Shown one piece after another: positions 1 to 7,754 of a stretch of DNA of 33,816 nt. Position 1 is the first letter of the stretch. The number at the start of each line of letters is the position of its first letter. Source of the DNA: Candidatus Latescibacterota bacterium (GTDB taxonomy: Bacteria > Latescibacterota > UBA2968 > SICM01); contig SICM01000031.1 of NCBI GenBank assembly GCA_009694805.1, forward strand, positions 1-33,816, read 5' to 3'. Position numbers and translations under genes: made by a program. The notes under the pieces are model-generated. The model worked only from the letters and a program-made list of their open reading frames with translations. It made no database searches and was not told the DNA's origin.

Positions 1-91
1 CCAGTTCGGCTACGCGCCGACGCAACCTGGCGTTCTCGGCCAGTAACTCCTCATAGGTTGGCCGCTGTTCTGTGTGGGTAGGGTCGCTCAT
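1..91 (-). CDS. IS66-family transposase (TnpC), N-terminal fragment running off the window
   Basis: Reading leftward from an ATG at 89-91, the minus strand encodes 30 residues beginning MSDPTHTEQRPTYEELL and continuing into ENARLRRRVAEL, then leaves the window open. The acidic start followed by a leucine-zipper-like ENARLR..VAEL segment is typical of the N-terminus of IS66-type transposases (TnpC), which catalyse transposition of the element. No tnpA or tnpB sequence lies upstream of it, so this may be a transposase-only IS66 variant. If so, the element should end within a few tens of bases to the right. A GTAA-type terminus, read on the minus strand near 125-128, is a candidate but unproven. 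Family assignment rests on only 30 residues. Confidence 0.6.
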   Translation of the reverse strand, partial: MSDPTHTEQRPTYEELLAENARLRRRVAEL

Positions 92-113
92 AGCATGATG
101 TGAGATCGGCAGA

Positions 114-548
114 TTGCTCGATGTCTTTACCCCGGTAACGTACTACGATTTTCTAAAGCAAAATATTAATACAAACCTAAAGCCTGGTATTGGTAGATTT
201 GAATCGATTTTAGGAAAACTGGGCCTCGGAGGCGAAGTGCCGGATAGGATCCGCCGTATAATGTTCGAACTTTCTGAAAAGCGAAATGTATTGATCCATT
301 GTAATGGGAAGGCAGATTCTCGTATAATAAAAAGATGCCTTTGGCTCAATCTATCAGTCGGAGACGAAGTCAGAATTAGTCGAAAGGATTTTGGTCGCTA
401 TATTCAATCAGCACACTGGTATCTGCTTGAGTTAATCGTCAGATTGAATCGGCCAACTATCAGCGATGATCCGCAGGATATAGATAGTTTACAAAAACAT
501 GAAGAGTTGCGTGATTTTATTCTATCAAGTCTTGAGAGTGGTAGCTGA
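114..548 (+). CDS. HEPN-domain-like protein, probably 5'-truncated
   Basis: This 144-residue frame opens with TTG at 114; an in-frame stop lies at 96-98 and there is no convincing ribosome site. Residues 57-62 read RNVLIH, an R-x4-H motif matching the catalytic motif of HEPN ribonuclease domains, set in a predicted helical context (residues 44-66 and 88-115). HEPN proteins act as RNA-cleaving toxins or defence effectors. The protein may instead be a non-toxic RiboL/MAE_28990-like relative. The gene is AT-richer than the rest of the window and starts only 23 bp from the start of the IS66 fragment, so its true N-terminus was probably removed by the insertion. The function is inferred from one motif and helical content. 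Confidence 0.5.
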   Translation: MLDVFTPVTYYDFLKQNINTNLKPGIGRFESILGKLGLGGEVPDRIRRIMFELSEKRNVLIHCNGKADSRIIKRCLWLNLSVGDEVRISRKDFGRYIQSAHWYLLELIVRLNRPTISDDPQDIDSLQKHEELRDFILSSLESGS

Positions 549-682
549 AATACAAAGACACAACGGCCCTGCCATCGCAGGGTTGTCCCATCGCCCAACC
601 CTCTCGCTCAGTCACAGCGGTTGCAAGATCAAAGGCAGACATCGTGTCCTTACTTTAGAACATTCCCGCCGGATGATCCATA

Positions 683-711
683 TTGACAAGCCCAATACGT
701 GTGAGTACATT
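683..711 (+). promoter_or_regulatory. Sigma70 promoter for the DUF433/DUF5615 pair
   Basis: TTGACA at 683-688 and TACATT at 706-711 are separated by exactly 17 bp. The expected transcription start is near 718, about 58 nt before the DUF433 start codon. No gene is apparent between 549 and this promoter. Confidence 0.6.
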
Positions 712-775
712 CTGGGGGATCAGTTTACAGTTGGATGATGTAGCAAAAAAACATGATCGAGTTACGGTGAGTCCC

Positions 776-994
776 ATGCGCGATTGGAATACATGCCGAG
801 CCGTTGAGCAGATACCGGGGAAGGTCAGTGGGACCTGGGTATTCCGGGGTACGCGAGTACCTGTCCGTGCTCTGTTCGAGAACCTGCGGGACGGCGCTTC
901 AGTCGAAGATTTTTTGAGATGGTTTCCGGGCGTTCAGCGAGAACAGGTCGAAGCGGTCCTTGACCATGAGCTTGAGTCCTTAGTCGTTCAATGA
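776..994 (+). CDS. DUF433 antitoxin (VapB45-like)
   Basis: The 72-residue protein starting MRDWNTCRAVEQIPGK carries the DUF433 signature: a GTWVFRGTRVPV segment (residues 18-29), then LFENLRDGASVEDFLRWFPGV, and a C-terminal helix. DUF433 proteins are small winged-helix DNA-binding antitoxins that pair with PIN-like DUF5615 toxins and usually repress their own promoter. Here the partner begins 1 nt after this stop codon. The ATG at 776 is preferred to the upstream in-frame TTG at 683 because it fits the usual domain start, follows a GGTGAG Shine-Dalgarno-like stretch and lies downstream of the promoter. A GTG at 767 is an alternative start. Confidence 0.85.
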   Translation: MRDWNTCRAVEQIPGKVSGTWVFRGTRVPVRALFENLRDGASVEDFLRWFPGVQREQVEAVLDHELESLVVQ

Positions 995-995
995 C

Positions 996-1316
996 ATGAA
1001 GATCCTGTTTGATCAAGGCACTCCCGTTCCATTACGTACGCACCTTACAGGGCACACGGTTGACACTGCATATGAGTTGGGATGGTCAGGTCTTCATAAC
1101 AGTCAACTGTTACAAGCCGCAGAAGAAGCAGGTTACGCTCTGTTGGTGACCACCGATCAAAATTTGAAGTATCAGCAGAATTTGCGTGGAAGAAAGCTGG
1201 CCGTTCTTGTCTTGCTTTCGACATCGTGGCCGCGTATGCAAGCACAAGTTCCGGAGATTGTCCAGTTGATCGAAACCGTGCAAACTGGAGATTACAAAGA
1301 ATTCAACATTGAATGA
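996..1316 (+). CDS. DUF5615 PIN-like toxin (VapC45-like ribonuclease)
   Basis: This 106-residue protein matches DUF5615: an N-terminal KILFDQGTP strand-turn with acidic D6, a VDTAYELGWSGLHNSQLLQAAEEAGYALLVTTDQNL core, and D54 in the TTDQNL motif. The acidic residues D6, E43/E44 and D54 are the likely metal-binding set of the PIN-like nuclease fold. Toxins of this group cleave RNA and are neutralised by the adjacent DUF433 antitoxin. The start codon is 1 nt past the antitoxin stop, so translation is probably coupled. Length is normal for the family and no active-site residue appears lost, so the module looks intact. Confidence 0.85.
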   Translation: MKILFDQGTPVPLRTHLTGHTVDTAYELGWSGLHNSQLLQAAEEAGYALLVTTDQNLKYQQNLRGRKLAVLVLLSTSWPRMQAQVPEIVQLIETVQTGDYKEFNIE

Positions 1317-1440
1317 TGAAGCACATCTGACGAGGGTCTGCAGGCGATGATTTTCAGTCATCCAAACGTTCCGCCAGCAAGGATTCCTGATGGAAAAATA
1401 ATATCTCCATAAATGGGAGGGGATGCCTTTCAGGACAGAT

Positions 1441-1466
1441 TCCCGCTAAAGAATCATTTAGCGGGA
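1441..1466. terminator. Perfect 10-bp inverted repeat after the toxin-antitoxin pair
   Basis: The arms TCCCGCTAAA (1441-1450) and TTTAGCGGGA (1457-1466) pair perfectly around a 6-nt loop. The following ATTTAGTTTG is only a weak T-tract, so termination may be partial; an operator role is also possible. The stretch 1317-1440 holds nothing else recognisable. Confidence 0.5.
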
Positions 1467-1542
1467 ATTTAGTTTGAGAGCGACCTTTTCATGGCATCAT
1501 CCATTCTTACGCTGGTTGCCATCCCATAAGGAGAAGCCACGG

Positions 1543-1986
1543 GTGCAGGGTAACAGTGTTCAGATAAGACTTCTCAGTGTGGCCGACGAGCCGTTGCTGG
1601 CCACTGTCCCTCAGGAATTCGGGCTTGGCCGGGTTCCGGAAGGTCGCGCTGCGCTTCTCCTCTCCAATCCGGCGAACCTCTGGATCGCGGCGGTTGAAGA
1701 CGGACAGGTCGTTGGTCTGCTTATTGGACATGAGATTCCTCTCCTGGATAAGACGGAGATGCTTTTATTTAGCATCGACACGAAGGAAGGGTATCGCAGA
1801 AGAGGTATAGGGAGAGATATGGTGCATCTCATGCGTGAGGTGTGTGTCTCGCGGGGTATATCCAGCATCTGGATTCCCACAAACGAGCGTAACGCTGGTG
1901 CGATGGCGTTCTACCGTGCGCTCGGGGCCACTCGCAAAGCGAACGACGATGTCATATGGGAGCTTGAAGTCCATATCAACTCATGA
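1543..1986 (+). CDS. GNAT-family N-acetyltransferase (AAC(3)-I-like)
   Basis: This is a single GNAT domain of 147 residues. The LWIAAVEDGQVVGLLIG strands are followed by the acetyl-CoA pyrophosphate-binding loop YRRRGIGRDMV (motif A, Q/RxxGxG/A) and the C-terminal TNERNAGAMAFYRALGA motif B. The overall pattern resembles AAC(3)-I-type aminoglycoside acetyltransferases, but substrate cannot be read from sequence. GTG at 1543 was chosen because AAGGAG at 1528-1533 sits 9 nt upstream and the domain begins immediately (VQIRLLSVADEPLL). An in-frame TTG at 1474 would add 23 unrelated residues. The stop overlaps the next gene by 4 nt (ATGA), so the two are likely translationally coupled. Confidence 0.8.
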   Translation: MQGNSVQIRLLSVADEPLLATVPQEFGLGRVPEGRAALLLSNPANLWIAAVEDGQVVGLLIGHEIPLLDKTEMLLFSIDTKEGYRRRGIGRDMVHLMREVCVSRGISSIWIPTNERNAGAMAFYRALGATRKANDDVIWELEVHINS

Positions 1987-4235
1987 CGCCACCCATCCTC
2001 TTTCTCGATGAGATCACCGACCGGCACGCGGTCGGGGGCAAGGCGCGGGGCCTGGCCAGGCTTCTGACTGTGGGGTTTGAGGTTCCGGAGGGTTTCGTCG
2101 TGAGTCCCGAGGCGACGGACGAGGAGATCGCGGCGGCCTACCGGCGCATGGGGGCGGGCCGTGCCGCGGTGCGCTCATCGGCGGACGAGGAGGACGCGGA
2201 AAGACTCTCCTACGCCGGACAGTTTGAGACGTTCCTGGGGGTGGAGGGGGAGGAGGCGCTCCTGCGCGCGGTGGGGGCGTGCCGGGCTTCCGGGGCAGGC
2301 CCACGGGTGGAGCGTTACCGGGAGGGAGCGGCGGCGGGCAGGATGTGCCTGGTCGTCCAGCGGATGCTGCACCCCGAATACGCTGGCGTGGCCTTCGCGG
2401 AGGGGGACGGCGCGGTGCGGGTCGAGGGGGTCCGGGGCCTGGGCGAGCAGCTCGTCTCCGGCCGGTCCGCCCCTGTCCCGCTGCCGGGGGACCTCCGGGA
2501 GCGGGTGGAGGCCCTGGCGCGGGAGGTGGTGGAGCGTCTCGGGGGGGCGCAGGACCTCGAATGGGCCGCCCAGGACGGCCGCATCTGGATCCTTCAGGCC
2601 CGCCCGATCACGGTCCCGCTCTCCACGCCGCTCCCCGAGCGATTCCGTCTCTGGACATCGGTCAACCTCCAGGAGGCCCTCCCCCGGCCGCTGACGCCGC
2701 TCTCTGAAGCGTCGGCGCTGCGCAACATCGGGGAGACGTTCCGGATCTCCTTCCGCTTCGCCGGCATGCCGGCGCCGGACGGGCCGTCCGTGCGGCTGGT
2801 GAACGGGCTGTTCTACATGAGCTACAGCGCCATGGCCTCGGCGATGTCGGTCCTCCCCGGCTTCCAGGTGGAGAACCTCCTCCGGATGTTCGGGGACAGC
2901 CCGGGCCTGGCGAGGTTCGTGGCCTATCGCCCGGCGTGCAGGCTGCCCTACCTGCTCCGGGCGCCGGGGGTCCTGGCCCGGCAGGCGCTCTGGATCGCCA
3001 CCGCCGGACGCCGTCTGCGCAAAGCGCGGGAGGCCGTGCGGGCGCTCGGGGAGGAGGCCCGGTCGGTCCTGGCGGAGGGGGCGAGTGACGCCCGGCTGCT
3101 GGAACTTTTCCAGAACTGGTTCGCCCGAATCCGTCCGGCGCTGGAGATGATGAGCATCTCGACCAGCCTGGCCAACGGCCTGCTCAGCACCATGATGGAG
3201 GTGGCCGCCCGGAAAGCGCCGGACGTGTCGAGCGCGGAGGTAGGGGCTCTGGTCGCGGTGGGGGAGATGGAGAGCCTGTCGCCTTCGAGGTACCTGTCCG
3301 CGCTGGCCGATTTTCTTCGCGCCAACCCCGGCAGGTCGGACGACGACCCGGAGGTCCAGCGTCACCTGGCGCAGTTCCTGGACGCCTGCGGCTTCAGGTG
3401 CGAGAACGAGGCGGAGCTGGCCCAGCCGCGCTGGCAGGAGCGGCCCGACGAGGTGCTCCGCCTGGCGCGGAAGCTGGCCTCGGCGTCGGCAGGGACGCCC
3501 GCAGACCCCGGACTCCCTCCTGCGAACACCTCGCGGGCCCTGCGCCGGATGCTGAGATTTTACGTGGGACCCGCCCGCACCTGGCAGCGGAGGCGGGAGG
3601 CGGCGCGCGCCAACCTGGTCCGGACGCCCCTGAGCCTTCGGCGTCTCCTGCTGGAGATCGGGCGGCGGCTGCGGGACCGGAAGGTCATTCGGGCGCCTGA
3701 GGATGTCTTTTACCTGCTCTGGGGCGAGATCGAGGCCCTGCTGGGGGGGAATCCGACGGATCGCGCGGGTGAGGGGATCGCGGACCGGGTCGAGCGCCGG
3801 CGCGCGCGCCATCTCCGGATGCTCGCGTGGCCCCCGCCGGCCCGGCTGCTGGCGGAACTCCCGGACGGCAGGCTGGTCCCTTTTATCCCCGATCCCGGTT
3901 CCGGGGACGCGCTCCAGGGCTTCGGGGCCTCCCCCGGCCGGGTCACGGGCCGCGCGCGTGTCCTGTCCGACGTGGGACAGGGCGGAGAACTCCGGCCCGG
4001 CGAGGTGCTCGTGGCCCGGACGACGGACATCGCCTGGACGACGCTGTTTCGCACAGCCTCTGCCGTGGTCACGGAGATCGGCGCGCCGACCTCCCACGCG
4101 GCGATCGTAGCCCGCGAGCTGGGCATCCCGGCCGTGGTCAACGTGGACGGGGTCACCGGGCGCGTGCAGACCGGGGACCTGCTGTTCGTGGACGGGTGGG
4201 CCGGAATGGTGCGGATGATCCGGGATCAGAGATAA
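1983..4235 (+). CDS. PEP synthase-like / rifampicin phosphotransferase-like phosphotransfer protein
   Basis: The 750-residue protein begins with a PPDK/PEP-synthase ATP-grasp domain: VGGKARGLA with K20, the AVRSSADEED segment around residue 64, and the closing strand ILQARPIT near 205. A long middle region follows. It ends with the PEP-utilising swivelling domain APTSHAAIVARELGIPAVV, whose H705 is the phosphocarrier histidine. The C-terminal pyruvate/PEP TIM barrel of true PEP synthase is absent. That ATP-binding, substrate, His-domain layout is the one seen in rifampicin phosphotransferases (Rph, about 860 aa) and in other uncharacterised dikinase-like enzymes. It overlaps the acetyltransferase stop by 4 nt. 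The fold is secure; the acceptor substrate is unknown and rifampicin is only one possibility. Confidence 0.8.
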   Translation: MTPPILFLDEITDRHAVGGKARGLARLLTVGFEVPEGFVVSPEATDEEIAAAYRRMGAGRAAVRSSADEEDAERLSYAGQFETFLGVEGEEALLRAVGACRASGAGPRVERYREGAAAGRMCLVVQRMLHPEYAGVAFAEGDGAVRVEGVRGLGEQLVSGRSAPVPLPGDLRERVEALAREVVERLGGAQDLEWAAQDGRIWILQARPITVPLSTPLPERFRLWTSVNLQEALPRPLTPLSEASALRNIGETFRISFRFAGMPAPDGPSVRLVNGLFYMSYSAMASAMSVLPGFQVENLLRMFGDSPGLARFVAYRPACRLPYLLRAPGVLARQALWIATAGRRLRKAREAVRALGEEARSVLAEGASDARLLELFQNWFARIRPALEMMSISTSLANGLLSTMMEVAARKAPDVSSAEVGALVAVGEMESLSPSRYLSALADFLRANPGRSDDDPEVQRHLAQFLDACGFRCENEAELAQPRWQERPDEVLRLARKLASASAGTPADPGLPPANTSRALRRMLRFYVGPARTWQRRREAARANLVRTPLSLRRLLLEIGRRLRDRKVIRAPEDVFYLLWGEIEALLGGNPTDRAGEGIADRVERRRARHLRMLAWPPPARLLAELPDGRLVPFIPDPGSGDALQGFGASPGRVTGRARVLSDVGQGGELRPGEVLVARTTDIAWTTLFRTASAVVTEIGAPTSHAAIVARELGIPAVVNVDGVTGRVQTGDLLFVDGWAGMVRMIRDQR

Positions 4236-4321
4236 GAGCCGGGGGCCGGAGATGCTGCGTCAGGAAGAAGTTCTGGCGGGTCGAGGGGACAGACGGTCCA
4301 GCGAGGAGCGAGGGCGGAGTT

Positions 4322-5155
4322 ATGGCGGCTGAAGACCTGAGGCGAGCGAACGCGGAGAGCCGGGATGCGTGGAACCAGAACGCAGCGTTCTGGGACCGGC
4401 GCATGGGCGAGGGCAATGACTTCGTCGAGGTGTTGCTCTGGCCTGCGACGGAATGGCTGCTCCAGATGCGGCCGGGGGAGCGGGTGCTCGACATCGCCTG
4501 CGGCAACGGCCTCACCTCCCGTCGCCTGGCCGCCTCGGGCGCTGAGGTGGTGGCCTTCGACTTCGCGGAGGAGATGATCGCCCACGCGCTGGAGCGGACG
4601 ACCGAGCGTGCGGAGCGCATCGCCTACCGGGTGCTGGACGCCACCGACGAGGCCGCCCTGCTGGCGCTCGGCGAGGGCCGGTTCGACGCGGCGCTCTGCA
4701 ACATGGCGCTCTTCGACATGGCGGAGATCGAGCCCCTCATGCGCGCGCTCGCCCGGCTGCTTCGTCCCGGCGGGCGCTTCGTCTTTTCGGTGCTCCATCC
4801 CTGCTTCAACAACCCGCACACGGCCCACGTGGCCGAGATGGAGGACCGGGAAGGCGAGATCGTCACCGTCTATTCGGTGAAGGTGTGGCGATACATCCAT
4901 TCGACGGTGGCTCACGGCCTGGCCATTCACGGCCAGCCGAGGCCGCAGCCCCTTTTTCATCGCCCGCTGCAGGTCCTGTTCGGCGCATGCTTCGACGCTG
5001 GGTTTGCGCTGGACGGCCTGGAGGAGCGGGCGTTCCCGCCGGACCATCCGGGTGGACGAAACCCTCTTGGGTGGGGCGCAAACTTCAGCGAGATCCCGCC
5101 CGTGCTCGTGGCGCGGATGCGGCTGCCGGGAGGGTCAGGAGGTGATTTCCAATGA
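4322..5155 (+). CDS. Class I SAM-dependent methyltransferase
   Basis: This 277-residue Rossmann methyltransferase has motif I VLDIACGNG at residues 55-63, an acidic residue ending strand 2 (VVAFDFAEEM), a motif IV-like ALCNMALFDM and a post-motif LLRPGGRFVFSVLHP. The sequence is of the type found in small-molecule methyltransferases of the UbiE/Methyltransf_11 group; the acceptor is unknown. The ATG at 4322 is preferred: the open frame extends upstream to 3827, but that part is antisense-like shadow inside the dikinase gene. A GAGGG stretch lies 8 nt upstream. The last codons overlap the next gene by 4 nt (ATGA). The 86-nt gap after the dikinase holds no terminator, so all four genes from 1543 may be co-transcribed. 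Confidence 0.85.
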   Translation: MAAEDLRRANAESRDAWNQNAAFWDRRMGEGNDFVEVLLWPATEWLLQMRPGERVLDIACGNGLTSRRLAASGAEVVAFDFAEEMIAHALERTTERAERIAYRVLDATDEAALLALGEGRFDAALCNMALFDMAEIEPLMRALARLLRPGGRFVFSVLHPCFNNPHTAHVAEMEDREGEIVTVYSVKVWRYIHSTVAHGLAIHGQPRPQPLFHRPLQVLFGACFDAGFALDGLEERAFPPDHPGGRNPLGWGANFSEIPPVLVARMRLPGGSGGDFQ

Positions 5156-5583
5156 TCACACGTGAAGAAGCCGGTAGGCGACTCGAATCGGATTTCATGC
5201 CAGGTCATACCTTGTTCGCTCGAAGGATCTTCCTCTGGTCCGGAATCTACGGAATCGCTGCCCTTCTGCCCCAGTACCTGCTGGAAGACAGACTGGCACG
5301 CGATTTCCCTCCCCCGCTGAATCATCCTGAGTACTTCTACGGATTCGTCGGAGTTGCTCTCGCGTGGCAGTTTGCTTTCATCGTGATCTCCCGCGACGTC
5401 GTGCGCTTCCGCCCGTTGATGCTGCCAGCCGCAGCCGAGAAGTTTCTGTTCGCCGCATCGACCCTCGCGCTGTACTTCAGTGGAAGAGTCGCTGCCTTCA
5501 CGGCTGGGGCAGCCATGGTGGATCTCTTCCTTGGGATACTCTTCGTAGTCAGCTACGTCCGCTGCTCAAACCCCAGGGCATAA
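5152..5583 (+). CDS. Small integral membrane protein of unknown function
   Basis: The 143-residue product has four hydrophobic segments at about residues 25-43, 62-80, 92-110 and 114-135, with short charged loops (DRLARDFPPPLNHPEYF, SRDVVRFRP). I do not recognise a characterised family. The start overlaps the methyltransferase stop by 4 nt, which argues for coupled translation. Base composition is a little less GC-rich than that of its neighbours. A role as a membrane partner of the upstream methyltransferase is possible but nothing in the sequence shows it. Confidence 0.75.
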   Translation: MITREEAGRRLESDFMPGHTLFARRIFLWSGIYGIAALLPQYLLEDRLARDFPPPLNHPEYFYGFVGVALAWQFAFIVISRDVVRFRPLMLPAAAEKFLFAASTLALYFSGRVAAFTAGAAMVDLFLGILFVVSYVRCSNPRA

Positions 5584-5590
5584 ACGTACG

Positions 5591-7684
5591 ATGGATCGCC
5601 TGCACATTCCCGACTCCGGCGCGACGTTCCTGTCCGGCCCGGCAGGGGCGGGGAAGACGACCCTGGCCGTGGCCCGGCTGGAGGCGCTGCTGAGGTCCGG
5701 GGTGCCGGGCCGGTCGATCCTGGTCACGGCCGCGCAGCGGAGCATGCTGCGCCCCTACCGGGCGAGGCTTCGGCGCGCGGACCTGCCTGCCGGGGAGGCC
5801 GTGGAGACGCTGACCCTGGGGGGGCTGGCGCGGCACGCCGTGGACCTGGCCTGGCCCGCCGTGGCGGGGGCCGCCGGGTTCACGCGGCCCGACCTGCCGC
5901 CGACCTTCCTGGCGCTGGAGACGGCGCAGTACTACATGCGGGGCATCGTCCAGCCTCTGATGGAGCGGCAGGGGTACTTCGAGGGGATCTCGATCCCCCG
6001 CCATCGGATCTGCAGCCAGCTCCTGGACAGCCTGGGCAAGTCGGCGCTGATGGGGTTCTCTCACGAGGAGATCGGGCCGCGTCTGAGCGCGTCATGGAGC
6101 GGGGAGCAGGCCCGCAAGGCGGTCTTCCACCAGGCGCAGGCGTGCGTGTCGGCGTTTCGGGAGATCTGTCTGACGCACAACCTGCTCGACTTCTCGCTGC
6201 AGGTGGAGCTGTTGTTCGGGCGCCTCCTCCGGATCGAATGGTGCCGGACCCTGCTGTTCGGGCGGTATCGCCACCTGATCGCGGACAACGTGGAGGAGGA
6301 GACGCCGGCGGTACACGATCTGATGCGGGTCTGGCTGCCGACCTGCGCGTCGGCCCTGCTGGTGTGCGACACAGACGCCGGGTACCGGTCCTTTCTGGGC
6401 GCGGACCCGGAGGGGGCGCTGGCACTCCGCGATCTCTGCCTACACCGGCTGGAGGCGGATTCCCGCGTCATGTCGCCGGGTATCCGGGCACTGGAGCGGC
6501 GGATCGCCCGGGCCCTGAGCGCGCCCGACGCCCACGCCGGGGGGGATGGGGAGGCCCTGGCGCTCGATGTGGAGGCGGGCCGGTTTTTCCCGCAGATGCT
6601 CGACCGGGCAGCGGAGCGGGTCGCCCGGCTGATTCAGGGGGAAGGGGTGTCCCCGTCCGAGGTCGTGATCCTGGCCCCGTACCTGGGGGACACCCTCCGG
6701 TTTGCGCTGACCGAACGCCTGAACCGCGCGGGCGTGGAGACGCGGTCCCTGCGGCCCTCCCGGTCCCTGGCCGAGGAGCCCACGGTCCGGGGGCTGATGA
6801 CCTGGGCGATGCTGGCCCACCCGGGGTGGGGGCGGGTCCCCCCGAAGCCCGACGTGGCGCACGCCCTGGCCGAGGCCATCGACGGCCTGGACCCGGCGCG
6901 GGCGCACCTCCTGACCCACTGGGCCTATCTCCCCGGTTTCGCGGGTCTCCGGCCCTTCGGGGAGGCGCCGTCTGAGGTGCAGGCGCGCATCGGGCGCGGG
7001 GTGGGGAGGCGGTATGAACGGCTGAGGGCCTGGCTGGAGGACTATCGCAGCGGGACGCCGCTGTTTCTGGACCACTTCCTGGGCCGGCTGTTCGGGGAGG
7101 CGCTGTCCCAGCCGGGCTACGGGTTTCACGCGGAGACCCGCCAGGGGCGGTTCGACCGGAGCCGCATCGCCAGCCACCTGATCGCCTCCGCGGCCCGGTT
7201 CCGGAAGACGGTCGCGTCCACAGACCTGCCCGGCGAACCCCCGGACCGGGCCTTCGTGGAGATGGTGGAGAGCGGGCTGATCGCCGGCCAGTACGTGGAG
7301 GCGCGGGCCGGGACGCCTCCGGACGCCGTGCTGCTGGCCCCGGCCACGACCTTCCTGGTGGAGAACCGTCCGGTGGACGTGCAGGTCTGGCTGAACGCCG
7401 GGAGTTTCGGCTGGTGGGAGCGGCCCTACCAGCCGCTGACGCATCCCTACGTGCTGACGCGTCGCTGGGAACGGGACCGGCTCTGGACGGACGCGGAGGA
7501 GCAGGCCTTCCGACGGAACGACCTCCTCCGGTTGCTGCGAGGCCTGTTGCGCCGCTGCCGGAAGCGGGTGGTGCTGGCCTTCAGCGCCCTGGACGAACGG
7601 GGGTTCGAGGAGCGGGGGCCGCTCCTGAACATTGTGCAGCAGGCGTTGCGAATGGATCGCATACAAGAAGGAAGTGCAAAATGA
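5591..7684 (+). CDS. AddB/RecC-like P-loop protein (divergent superfamily 1 helicase fold)
   Basis: The 697-residue protein has a Walker A motif SGPAGAGKTT with K22, then LVTAAQRSMLRPYRARL in the place of SF1 motif Ia. A degenerate motif II reads LIADNVEEETPAVHD, with DN where active helicases have DE. ILAPYLGDTLRFALTERLNRAGV resembles the second RecA-like domain of AddB, and the C-terminal third is family-specific. There is no C-terminal nuclease or cysteine cluster, unlike real AddB. It sits immediately upstream of a full helicase and a Fe-S nuclease, suggesting a structural subunit of one complex. The ATG at 5591 lacks a good ribosome site. The last codons and stop fall in an AT-rich repeat, so the C-terminus may have been altered by it. 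ATPase activity is uncertain. Confidence 0.7.
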   Translation: MDRLHIPDSGATFLSGPAGAGKTTLAVARLEALLRSGVPGRSILVTAAQRSMLRPYRARLRRADLPAGEAVETLTLGGLARHAVDLAWPAVAGAAGFTRPDLPPTFLALETAQYYMRGIVQPLMERQGYFEGISIPRHRICSQLLDSLGKSALMGFSHEEIGPRLSASWSGEQARKAVFHQAQACVSAFREICLTHNLLDFSLQVELLFGRLLRIEWCRTLLFGRYRHLIADNVEEETPAVHDLMRVWLPTCASALLVCDTDAGYRSFLGADPEGALALRDLCLHRLEADSRVMSPGIRALERRIARALSAPDAHAGGDGEALALDVEAGRFFPQMLDRAAERVARLIQGEGVSPSEVVILAPYLGDTLRFALTERLNRAGVETRSLRPSRSLAEEPTVRGLMTWAMLAHPGWGRVPPKPDVAHALAEAIDGLDPARAHLLTHWAYLPGFAGLRPFGEAPSEVQARIGRGVGRRYERLRAWLEDYRSGTPLFLDHFLGRLFGEALSQPGYGFHAETRQGRFDRSRIASHLIASAARFRKTVASTDLPGEPPDRAFVEMVESGLIAGQYVEARAGTPPDAVLLAPATTFLVENRPVDVQVWLNAGSFGWWERPYQPLTHPYVLTRRWERDRLWTDAEEQAFRRNDLLRLLRGLLRRCRKRVVLAFSALDERGFEERGPLLNIVQQALRMDRIQEGSAK

Positions 7685-7740
7685 AAAATGCAAAGTGCAA
7701 AATATAAAATAGAGACTTCGCTTTGCATTTTGCGTTTTCT
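7673..7740. repeat. AT-rich inverted/direct repeat between helicase genes
   Basis: This short AT-rich stretch breaks the GC-rich background. GTGCAAAAT occurs at 7674-7682 and again at 7695-7703. AAAATGCAAAG (7685-7695) pairs with CTTTGCATTTT (7721-7731). The TGA that ends the upstream gene (7682-7684) lies inside the element. It looks like a dispersed miniature repeat. Confidence 0.6.
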
Positions 7741-7754
7741 TATACGGAGCCGAC

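Noticed and set aside
2175-4097. 640-codon open frame on the minus strand
   Set aside because: It is antisense to the dikinase-like gene; Arg/Pro/Gly-rich composition and no domain; typical shadow frame in GC-rich DNA.
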